Positions 8,006-13,037 of a stretch of 13,925 bases of DNA are shown here, one piece after another (the first letter of the stretch is position 1; the number at the start of each line of letters is the position of its first letter). The notes under the pieces were generated by a model. That model saw only the letters and a program-made list of their open reading frames with translations, ran no database searches and was not told the origin of the DNA. The stretch covers positions 1 through 13,925 of the forward strand of contig CACWYF010000009.1 in assembly GCA_902765035.1 (NCBI GenBank), written 5' to 3'. The position numbers and the translations under genes are program-made. Source of the stretch: an uncultured Eubacteriales bacterium (lineage in GTDB: Bacteria > Bacillota > Clostridia > Peptostreptococcales > Anaerovoracaceae).

Positions 8006-8098
8006 AGGTGTAGTTCTGCTGATATGCTAAATGATGCCAAACCATTGAAAACACTGAGTTTGAGCAAATCTCCGGCTCTGAAAAGTGAGGTGTAGTTC
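8006..8098. repeat. 11-bp direct repeat AGGTGTAGTTC
   Basis: AGGTGTAGTTC occurs at 8006-8016 and again at 8088-8098, with start points 82 bp apart and no gene between. Both copies lie in the rlmD-distal junction. They could be recombinase arm sites or degenerate copies of an insertion site. Confidence 0.5.
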
Positions 8099-8189
8099 AC
8101 ACAATAGCGCGGATACAATTTTGTGAGTACAATTATCGCTCTTTTCATAACAATTCTATACTGCTTAAGGGCACGGGGATGCATATTCA

Positions 8190-8205
8190 CTGAATAATTA
8201 TTCAG
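8190..8205. repeat. 16-bp perfect palindrome CTGAATAATTATTCAG
   Basis: A perfect two-fold symmetric sequence, set inside the outer TGCAT/ATGCA pair at 8180-8184 and 8209-8213. It could be an operator for a dimeric regulator or part of an RNA hairpin just upstream of the terminator. Confidence 0.55.
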
Positions 8206-8216
8206 GCGATGCACAA

Positions 8217-8248
8217 GGCACGGTACTGCTATACACCGTGTCTTTTTT
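8217..8248 (+). terminator. Rho-independent terminator upstream of the accessory operon
   Basis: GGCACGGT (8217-8224) pairs with ACCGTGTC (8235-8242), one G.U in eight pairs, followed by six T (8243-8248). It lies about 330 bp after rlmD and 117 bp before the first accessory gene. It could end rlmD read-through, an sRNA, or act as an attenuator of the downstream operon. Confidence 0.75.
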
Positions 8249-8285
8249 ATATGCAGAATAACAGGTTGCACGTTATATGCAAGCT

Positions 8286-8301
8286 TTCACAGAATTGTGA
8301 A
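8286..8301. promoter_or_regulatory. Operator-like inverted repeat TTCACA-N4-TGTGAA
   Basis: Perfect 6-bp arms TTCACA (8286-8291) and TGTGAA (8296-8301) with a 4-bp spacer, 64 bp before the first accessory ATG. It recalls operator or parS-like symmetry (Bacillus parS contains TTCACGTGAA), but it is not parS. A second inverted repeat, CGGATTC (8306-8312) with GAATCCG (8324-8330), follows at once. The binding protein is unknown. Confidence 0.35.
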
Positions 8302-8365
8302 CTGACGGATTCCTCGATAAACTGAATCCGGCAATCAATAGGTGAAACCGGAAGAGGAGAACGCA

Positions 8366-8536
8366 ATGGACACAAAAGAAATGAGCTACTTTGACAGACG
8401 ACTGCTGTATGCGATGCAGCTTGCAATCATAAGTAGAGCAAAAGCTGAGGGCCTGCTCCCTTATGCGGATGAAGTAATAGAACTGGAGAACAGAGTCAGG
8501 AAAGCTTACTGGGAAGAGACAGGCGAGCGCCTGTAA
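8366..8536 (+). CDS. Small hypothetical protein, 56 aa
   Basis: A short, charged, probably alpha-helical protein beginning MDTKEMSYFDRRLLYAMQ, with a middle segment reading AKAEGLLPYADEVIELENR. AGGAG at 8355-8359 lies 6 nt before the ATG, a good ribosome binding site. An upstream GTG at 8342 would add eight residues but has no such site. The stop is 16 bp before the ParB-like gene, so it probably heads that operon. I recognise no family. The pattern AEG, short turn, acidic helix loosely recalls the 46-aa ORF at 10166, which may mean a shared type of small accessory protein. No signal peptide or membrane segment is seen. Confidence 0.7.
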   Translation: MDTKEMSYFDRRLLYAMQLAIISRAKAEGLLPYADEVIELENRVRKAYWEETGERL

Positions 8537-8552
8537 ATAATTAGGAATCGGG

Positions 8553-9485
8553 ATGAATATTATAGAGACTGTAATAAGCGCATTAGAAGATGCGTCCTTC
8601 ACTGAAAAGGCTGCAGCACTAGACGCTTTAGTGAATGCTGTAATTGAAGATAGCGAGAAAGCCAGGGAATCGATGGGCAGGAATATCTGTTTTGTTCCTA
8701 TAAAAACCATCAAGATGTTTCATGAGCACCCTTTTTATATAGATTACGATGAGGATATGGAAGATCTTGTCCGTTCGATTGCAAAATACGGACAGATAAC
8801 GCCTGGTGCTGTGAGATATGCGGGTGACGGGGAATATGAGCTTTTGTCAGGCCACAGACGTTTATATGCATGTAAGCTGGCAGGTATTAAAGAATTCCTG
8901 TGTGAGATACTGGATCTGTCTGATGACGATGCCTGCATATATATGATAGAGGCAAATCGGCAGCGCACGAACCTTAAGCTGTGTGAAAAAGGGGATATAT
9001 ATCGTCTCAAGAAAGATCTTATAGATCGCAAGGAAGGAAGAACAACTGAAATCATAGCAGAGGATATCCGGTTGGATCAGGCGGACACCAAACATATTAT
9101 AAAAAGACTGCTTCGCCTGGAAAAACTTATCCCAGACCTTAGGGAAATGGTAGATGATGGAGAAGTCAGCCTTAGATCAGGGTATGAGCTGTCCTTTCTG
9201 CCTGCTCGAACTCAGTGTAAGGTGATTGAGTTTATGGACTACGAACAGCGTAAACCTTCTCATGAGCAATGTATAAGGATGAGAAAACTATATTCTGATG
9301 GTAAATTAACACCTGATATTATTGGGAATATTATTTCTGAGGATAAACATAATCAGAAAGCAAAGATTACCATAACAAATGAGAATGTGATATCCCGCAT
9401 CCCTGAAGAACTATCACCAAGGGGCCAGGAGGAATATATAGAGGCAGCGCTGAAATACTATGAAGAAAAAAGGAGAAGGGGATGA
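8553..9485 (+). CDS. ParB-like partition/nucleoid protein (second ParB, no adjacent ParA)
   Basis: 310 aa. It has a ParB N-terminal (CTP-binding) domain at about 46-140, with the box GHRRLYAC (100-107) and EANRQRT (133-139), then an HTH-containing region (about 160-195) and a C-terminal segment with CIRMRKLYSDGKLTP. It is clearly related to the ParB at 11695 along its length: GHRR, NxQR/NRQR, IRMRK and the final YxxAAxxxYxxxRxR all match. It differs in lacking about 11 residues before the HTH and in having Tyr where ParB boxes usually have the last Arg of GERRxR. About 45 extra N-terminal residues precede the domain. AGGA at 8543-8546 precedes the ATG by 6 nt. Base composition is locally AT-rich. 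DNA-binding specificity is unknown; a partition, silencing or transfer-control role is possible. Confidence 0.85.
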   Translation: MNIIETVISALEDASFTEKAAALDALVNAVIEDSEKARESMGRNICFVPIKTIKMFHEHPFYIDYDEDMEDLVRSIAKYGQITPGAVRYAGDGEYELLSGHRRLYACKLAGIKEFLCEILDLSDDDACIYMIEANRQRTNLKLCEKGDIYRLKKDLIDRKEGRTTEIIAEDIRLDQADTKHIIKRLLRLEKLIPDLREMVDDGEVSLRSGYELSFLPARTQCKVIEFMDYEQRKPSHEQCIRMRKLYSDGKLTPDIIGNIISEDKHNQKAKITITNENVISRIPEELSPRGQEEYIEAALKYYEEKRRRG

Positions 9486-9754
9486 GGAAAAAAAGCACAA
9501 GCTCGTATGAAGAGCTTAACTGGTATGAAGCATCAAGTCTTGGGAAGATTTACGTTTCAAGTGAGGTCATATTGTATTCGATCAGTGATCTGGTAGAAAT
9601 GACAGGTTGGAGCCATGGTACGATAGAAAAGCTATTCAATGATCCAAGCTTTCCATCGATCGATTATGGGAAAAGAAAACTGGTAGAGAATCATGCATTG
9701 ATGCAATTTCTCTCGGTCAGAAGAGAAAAAGTTAGAAACAGTTATTGGAGGTAG
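9482..9754 (+). CDS. Small helix-turn-helix-like protein A
   Basis: 90 aa. The middle, YSISDLVEMTGWSHGTIEKLF (32-52), has the hydrophobic spacing of an excisionase/MerR-like HTH (HTH_17 type), followed by a short wing-like FPSIDYGKRKLVENHALMQFL. The ATG overlaps the ParB-like stop by 4 bp (ATGA), so it is probably translated by coupling. It is related to the next protein: both pair a LxW...Y/F-S start with an HTH and then a VExHALxQFxxRxE tail. The likely role is DNA binding as a partner or regulator of the ParB-like protein, or as an excision/directionality factor. This is inferred from fold and context; no family was matched by search. Confidence 0.75.
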   Translation: MRKKSTSSYEELNWYEASSLGKIYVSSEVILYSISDLVEMTGWSHGTIEKLFNDPSFPSIDYGKRKLVENHALMQFLSVRREKVRNSYWR

Positions 9755-9756
9755 AC

Positions 9757-10125
9757 GTGGCCAGAGATCCATGGATAGATGATGTATATAGCAGGTATGA
9801 TTATTTCTTTATTAAGAGTTACGTAAGAAGACGTAAACAAGTTGATAACATCCGGCTTGACTGGCTGGATATCGAAGAACTGTACAGGTCACCAGCGGTG
9901 GTTTTATTCTCAAAAGAGGAGATTCTTGAGAAAAGCAACTGGAGCGAGGAAGAGGTAAGCCTGTTGTTTGCAGATCGGAGATTTCCAATGACAGAGGTTG
10001 CAAGAAAACAGGTAGTTGAAGTCCATGCTTTGATACAGTTCTTTGCCAGGAAGGAAGTAATAAAGATAAAGCAGTTAGAGGACAGGGCTCAGATGGATCT
10101 TATCTTTGCACATTTGAAAAAGTAA
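9757..10125 (+). CDS. Helix-turn-helix-like protein B, diverged paralog of protein A
   Basis: 122 aa from a GTG start. GGAGG at 9747-9751, lying inside the last codons of protein A, is 5 nt upstream of the GTG. A TTG at 9745 would overlap that site, so it is less likely. The segment LFSKEEILEKSNWSEEEVSLLF (50-71) aligns with the HTH of protein A, and VVEVHALIQFFARKE (86-100) with its tail. It adds about 28 basic/aromatic residues at the N-terminus and about 22 at the C-terminus. The inferred turn lacks the Gly-Trp pair of protein A (TGWS becomes SNWS). The two genes look like an old tandem duplication. Probably DNA binding; the target is unknown. Confidence 0.75.
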   Translation: MARDPWIDDVYSRYDYFFIKSYVRRRKQVDNIRLDWLDIEELYRSPAVVLFSKEEILEKSNWSEEEVSLLFADRRFPMTEVARKQVVEVHALIQFFARKEVIKIKQLEDRAQMDLIFAHLKK

Positions 10126-10165
10126 AAATGGTGAAGTTAAATATAAGTGAAGGAGGTAAAGCATC

Positions 10166-10306
10166 ATGTTCAGACCAAAATTCAAATTCACTTATGATGA
10201 AGTCAGGATAATAGTAATGGCGCTGGTCGAACTAAAGAACCAGCTGATAGCAGAAGGCAGATACACTGATGCAGTAGATGACCTTCTGATCAAGTTCGTA
10301 GACTGA
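10166..10306 (+). CDS. Small hypothetical protein, 46 aa
   Basis: A short ORF with a strong ribosome binding site, AGGAGG at 10151-10156, 9 nt before the ATG. The product begins MFRPKFKFTYDEVRIIVMAL and ends GRYTDAVDDLLIKFVD, suggesting two amphipathic helices joined by a Gly-Arg turn. There is no signal peptide or membrane segment. It sits 40 bp after HTH protein B and 101 bp before the acidic-protein gene, so it is the last gene of the first accessory sub-operon. I recall similar short proteins in clostridial mobile elements but cannot name a family. Confidence 0.75.
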   Translation: MFRPKFKFTYDEVRIIVMALVELKNQLIAEGRYTDAVDDLLIKFVD

Positions 10307-10319
10307 CGATTGTCCTTTC

Positions 10320-10374
10320 GGCTCCGGCTGAAGTATTACATGGCTCCGTGCAATAAGGTGCGGAGTCAATTTTA
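10320..10374 (+). promoter_or_regulatory. Alternative-hairpin leader before the acidic protein/parAB genes
   Basis: CGGAGTC (10361-10367) can pair with GGCTCCG at 10342-10348 or with the same heptamer at 10320-10326, each with one G.U. A short AATTTT follows. Two competing stems before a weak T-run recall an attenuator. The pairing is seen; regulation is inferred. No good promoter is seen here. Confidence 0.3.
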
Positions 10375-10407
10375 TTGCAGCCGGGCAAACCGGAGAAAGG
10401 ACAAAAG

Positions 10408-10911
10408 ATGTTTATGAAGATGATATGTAAAGAAAAGGACGGTAATGCTAATGAAGAAAGAAGACAGGCGGAAGAACTGAACAGAGAATTCTATGTCATT
10501 GATCCTGAAGAGTTTGCTGACAAAGATAACAATGAGTATACGCCGGAAGATCCTGAACCGGAGGCACTTATGTCAAAAGTAATCGCCTTCCTTGCAGAAA
10601 AATCAGCAGACAGATTCGACTATATGGCGGATGGTATGGAGATGTTTATTCTCAAGGAAATCGTTTACAGGATGGAGCACACTGATCCGGAGACAGCTGT
10701 GATAATGCTGCAGTCAATGTTCATGACAAAAGGGCTGGAAAATGCAGCGGTAGATCTGGATATCCTGAATATCTTCAGCGAATACGATGCTGATACTTAT
10801 GAGACTTTCATAGACGAACTCTTTGATACAGAGATATTCAATCAGTTTCTGGTATCGAACTGGCTCGACGAAGCTTTCGGAAAGGTAGGCGACAGGCCCT
10901 GTCTCAGTTAG
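10408..10911 (+). CDS. Acidic hypothetical protein, 167 aa
   Basis: 167 aa with about 40 Asp/Glu against about 18 Lys/Arg by hand count, so strongly acidic. It begins MFMKMICKEKDG, has a Pro/Glu/Asp-rich linker (YTPEDPEPEA, 44-53), and then predicted helices to the end (for example DTYETFIDELFDTEIFNQFL, 129-148). The start is set by AAGGA at 10397-10401, 6 nt before the ATG; a TTG at 10375 would add eleven residues without support. It lies 11 bp before parA. No family is recognised. Size and charge recall DNA-mimic proteins such as ArdA, but the sequence does not match ArdA as I remember it. An accessory role in partition is an alternative. Confidence 0.75.
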   Translation: MFMKMICKEKDGNANEERRQAEELNREFYVIDPEEFADKDNNEYTPEDPEPEALMSKVIAFLAEKSADRFDYMADGMEMFILKEIVYRMEHTDPETAVIMLQSMFMTKGLENAAVDLDILNIFSEYDADTYETFIDELFDTEIFNQFLVSNWLDEAFGKVGDRPCLS

Positions 10912-10922
10912 GAGGTGTATGA

Positions 10923-11741
10923 ATGGCGAAGACGATAGCTATATGCAATCAGAAAGGCGGAGTCGGAAAGACTACAACTACACTGAATCTCGGTATTGGA
11001 TTGGCCAGGGAAGGGAATAAGGTATTGCTGATAGATGGGGATCCACAAAGTGACCTCACAACCAGTCTCGGATGGGATGCTGACTCGATAGAGAATTCTC
11101 TTGGAAGGCTTATGTATCTTGTGACACAGAACTACAAGCCGGATGTTAAGGAAACTATCCTGCATCATCCGGAGGGAGTCGACCTGATACCATCCAATCT
11201 GGATCTTTCATCGATGGAGACACAGCTTGTAAATGCAATGAGCAGAGAGAAAGTGCTGGCAAATCTTTTGAAGGATGTGAAAAAGAACTATGACTATGTC
11301 CTAATAGATTGTATGCCGTCGCTGGGTATGATCACGATCAATGCACTCACAGCAGCGGATAGTGTGGTCATTCCGGTGCAGGCGCAGTACTTGCCGGCAA
11401 AAGGTATGACACAGCTGATGAAGAGCATAGACATGGTCCGTAACCACACCAATGACAAACTTCAGATAGGTGGTATAGTCATGACACTCGTAGACAACCG
11501 CACAAATCTGGCGAAGGAAGTCACGGACAAGATCCGGACACAGTATGGTATGCATATCCATATTTTCAATACTCAGATCCCTGTGGCAGTAAAGGCAGCC
11601 GAGGCATCCAAGGCAGGAATGAGCATATTTGCCTATGACAAGGATTCAAAACCAGCGAAAGCATATGAGCAGCTGACAAGGGAGGTGATGAAGCATGGCG
11701 AGCGCGAGAGACATAGAGATGAAGCTTCCATCGCTAGATGA
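10923..11741 (+). CDS. parA: ParA-family partition ATPase (Soj-like)
   Basis: 272 aa. ParA ATPases bind DNA non-specifically as ATP dimers and, with ParB on a centromere site, move plasmids, chromosomes or integrated elements. The deviant Walker A KGGVGKTT (11-18) carries both the signature Lys11 and Lys16. The A' motif IDGDPQSDLTTSLG lies at 37-50, the Walker B-like VLIDCMPSLG is in the middle third, and PVQAQYLPAKGM follows. There is no long N-terminal HTH extension, so this is the short (type Ib or Soj-like) form. AGGAGG at 10910-10915 lies 7 nt upstream of the ATG. The last 15 codons lie inside the parB gene in another frame, giving an Arg/Glu/His-rich tail. Confidence 0.93.
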   Translation: MAKTIAICNQKGGVGKTTTTLNLGIGLAREGNKVLLIDGDPQSDLTTSLGWDADSIENSLGRLMYLVTQNYKPDVKETILHHPEGVDLIPSNLDLSSMETQLVNAMSREKVLANLLKDVKKNYDYVLIDCMPSLGMITINALTAADSVVIPVQAQYLPAKGMTQLMKSIDMVRNHTNDKLQIGGIVMTLVDNRTNLAKEVTDKIRTQYGMHIHIFNTQIPVAVKAAEASKAGMSIFAYDKDSKPAKAYEQLTREVMKHGERERHRDEASIAR

Positions 11742-12645
11742 TCTGTTCTCCTCACAGGAAGAGAGAGATGATGCGAAGCTCAAGCGGATATATGAGATCC
11801 CGCTTGATGAGATAGATCCGTTCCCTGATCACCCTTTCAAGGTCCGGGATGACGAGGACATGATGAACCTCGTGGAATCAGTAAAGGTGAACGGAGTGCT
11901 TACGCCTGCTACAGTCCGGAAGAAAGAAGATGGGAGATATGAACTTCTGTCTGGACACAGGAGATTCAGAGCATGTCAGCTTGCAGGAATCGGAACGCTC
12001 AGATGTGAAGTGGTAGAGATGAACAGGGATGAGGCCACGATATTCATGGTCGAGTCCAACTTTCAGAGAACAACAATACTTCCATCAGAAAAAGCGTTCG
12101 CGTACAAGATGAGGCTGGATGCGATGAAACGAGTTGCAGGAAGACCTTCTAAGAATAATTATTCCCCAGTGGGGAATAATATATGGGAAACCTCATCTGC
12201 TGAGATGGCATCTGAGGTAGGAGACAGTAAGACTCAGATATTCAGATATATTCGTCTTACTGAACTCTTACCAGAGATTCTGGATATGGTCGATGAAGGG
12301 GTGGTTGCCATGAGACCAGCTGTTGAGCTTTCATATATCCCGAAGCTGCAGCAGGGTCTCATTTGGGAAAGCATGGAAATAGAGGGTTGCACCCCGTCAT
12401 ATGCTCAGGCAATCAGAATGAGGAAAATGTCAGAAGATCATAAACTCACACCTGAAGCAATAGACGCGATCCTGATGGAGCAGAAACCGAATCAGAAAGA
12501 GCGGATAGTTCTCAGAGGTGAGCGTTTCAGCAGACTGTTCCCGCCAGATCTTCCAGTGTCCAAGAGAGAGGATTACGTGGCTGCCGCGATGGAACACTAT
12601 GCCAGATTCCGTGAGCGCCAACGCAACAGAGATGATGCAAGGTGA
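11695..12645 (+). CDS. parB: ParB/Spo0J-family partition protein
   Basis: 316 aa. ParB proteins bind a parS-like site, load CTP and slide as clamps that partner ParA. Features in order are the N-terminal LPSLDDLF, the ParB domain at about 32-127 with GHRRFRAC (87-94) and ESNFQRT (120-126), a linker SKNNYSPVGNN (152-162), an HTH region (about 167-188), and a basic C-terminus ending FRERQRNRDDAR. GGAGG at 11681-11685 is 9 nt upstream. The gene overlaps parA by 47 bp, so expression is coupled. It is paralogous to the ParB-like gene at 8553. The linker DNA contains a perfect inverted repeat with 10-bp arms. Confidence 0.93.
   Translation: MASARDIEMKLPSLDDLFSSQEERDDAKLKRIYEIPLDEIDPFPDHPFKVRDDEDMMNLVESVKVNGVLTPATVRKKEDGRYELLSGHRRFRACQLAGIGTLRCEVVEMNRDEATIFMVESNFQRTTILPSEKAFAYKMRLDAMKRVAGRPSKNNYSPVGNNIWETSSAEMASEVGDSKTQIFRYIRLTELLPEILDMVDEGVVAMRPAVELSYIPKLQQGLIWESMEIEGCTPSYAQAIRMRKMSEDHKLTPEAIDAILMEQKPNQKERIVLRGERFSRLFPPDLPVSKREDYVAAAMEHYARFRERQRNRDDAR
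12158..12180. repeat. Perfect 10-bp-arm inverted repeat inside parB
   Basis: ATTATTCCCC (12158-12167), spacer AGT, and GGGGAATAAT (12171-12180). It lies in the segment encoding NYSPVGNN, between the CTP domain and the HTH. Bacillus parS lies within spo0J itself, so this site is a candidate centromere, but the family-conserved protein segment could also create it. Confidence 0.5.
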
Positions 12646-12653
12646 TTTCGCTA

Positions 12654-12678
12654 CTTGCAGTGAGCACTCACCCGCAAG
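12654..12678 (+). other. Stem-loop just after parB
   Basis: CTTGC (12654-12658) and GCAAG (12674-12678) enclose GTGAG (12660-12664) and CTCAC (12667-12671). The inner loop is very short and no T-run follows. A C-rich stretch comes after, with CCTCCCCTG and CCCCTCCTC near 12680-12702. The role is unknown; there is no gene between here and 12838. Confidence 0.35.
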
Positions 12679-12775
12679 TCTCCTCCCCTGTAACCCCTCC
12701 TCTATGACTACCAGTTACTACCCGAAGAAGAAAATTATTAATACTACAATAATCGCAATATCATGACAAACATGC

Positions 12776-12806
12776 AACGCTCAGATTTAACGATCTGGGC
12801 GTTTTT
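12776..12806 (+). terminator. Rho-independent terminator of the parAB block
   Basis: AACGCTCAGAT (12776-12786) pairs with ATCTGGGCGTT (12793-12803) with one G.U, loop TTAACG, followed by a T-rich run (TTTTTGTTTTG). It lies 130 bp after the parB stop and ends the accessory operon. Confidence 0.88.
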
Positions 12807-12838
12807 GTTTTGCCTGAAATTGCGGGAAAGGACAGCAT

Positions 12839-13012
12839 ATGACGAAAACCAAAGACAACAAACCGTATGACGAAGTGATCATCTGCTCGGATGATGCAGG
12901 AATGCAGCTCTATCTCAGCGAGAAAGCAGCTAACAGGCTCAGCTGGATACTGACTGGGATCTGCGTAGTTCTCAGCCTGCCGGTGATCATCCTCGCATTC
13001 ATGTGCATCTAG
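12839..13012 (+). CDS. Small single-span membrane protein, 57 aa
   Basis: A 57-aa ORF beginning MTKTKDNKPYDEVIICSDD. The soluble N-terminus (about 35 residues) leads to one hydrophobic helix, WILTGICVVLSLPVIILAFM (36-55), and the chain ends two residues later. AAAGGA at 12827-12832, 6 nt before the ATG, is a good ribosome binding site. It follows the parAB terminator and lies 25 bp upstream of the surface-protein gene, so the two are probably co-transcribed. No family is recognised. Basic residues at the N-terminus and the short tail suggest an inside N-terminus. A partner for surface-protein export or an element-encoded membrane peptide are open options. Confidence 0.7.
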   Translation: MTKTKDNKPYDEVIICSDDAGMQLYLSEKAANRLSWILTGICVVLSLPVIILAFMCI

Positions 13013-13037
13013 CAAAAGCGAAAGGAGAAATAACGCA

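Larger units (their letters stand above)
7855..8118. repeat. Near-identical 14-bp copies flanking the start of the accessory block (possible att remnant)
   Basis: TAGCGAGGATACAA at 7855-7868, inside the rlmD 3' end, recurs as TAGCGCGGATACAA at 8105-8118 with one mismatch. In the matching reading the second copy encodes ARIQ, as in the RlmD C-terminus. Such duplication of a target gene's 3' end is typical of site-specific insertion, but 14 bp with a mismatch could be chance. Confidence 0.35.
8169..8248 (+). ncRNA. Candidate structured small RNA or leader ending in a terminator
   Basis: A -10-like TATACT lies at 8157-8162 (no good -35). About 80 nt downstream comes a strong terminator. The interval folds into TGCAT (8180-8184) with ATGCA (8209-8213) enclosing the arms CTGAATA (8190-8196) and TATTCAG (8199-8205), followed by the terminator hairpin. 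The folds are read directly; the existence of a transcript is inferred. Confidence 0.25.
7884..8365. other. 482-bp gene-poor junction between rlmD and the accessory block
   Basis: No convincing gene is seen on either strand. The stretch holds a hairpin just after rlmD (7888-7911), an 11-bp direct repeat at 8006-8016 and 8088-8098, a near-copy of an rlmD 3'-end segment at 8105-8118, a 16-bp palindrome (8190-8205), a terminator (8217-8248), TATATGCA twice (8248-8255 and 8274-8281), and two inverted repeats (8286-8301 and 8306-8330). This density of small repeats fits an element boundary or leader region. Confidence 0.6.

Noticed and set aside
7969..8271. 100-codon open frame on the minus strand in the rlmD-distal junction
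   Set aside because: GTG start without a Shine-Dalgarno, no recognisable domain, and it runs through a strong + strand terminator and a palindrome. More likely non-coding.
8286..8301. Reading TTCACA-N4-TGTGAA as a true parS site
   Set aside because: The Bacillus-type parS consensus is TGTTTCACGTGAAACA; the spacer and flanks differ, so only an operator-like call is kept.
7884..8365. CRISPR array or tRNA gene in the junction
   Set aside because: Repeats are too short and not regularly spaced, and no cloverleaf or CCA-ending structure was seen on either strand.
8273..8713. 146-codon open frame on the minus strand
   Set aside because: Antisense to the small ORF and the start of the ParB-like gene, both with good ribosome binding sites; no family features.
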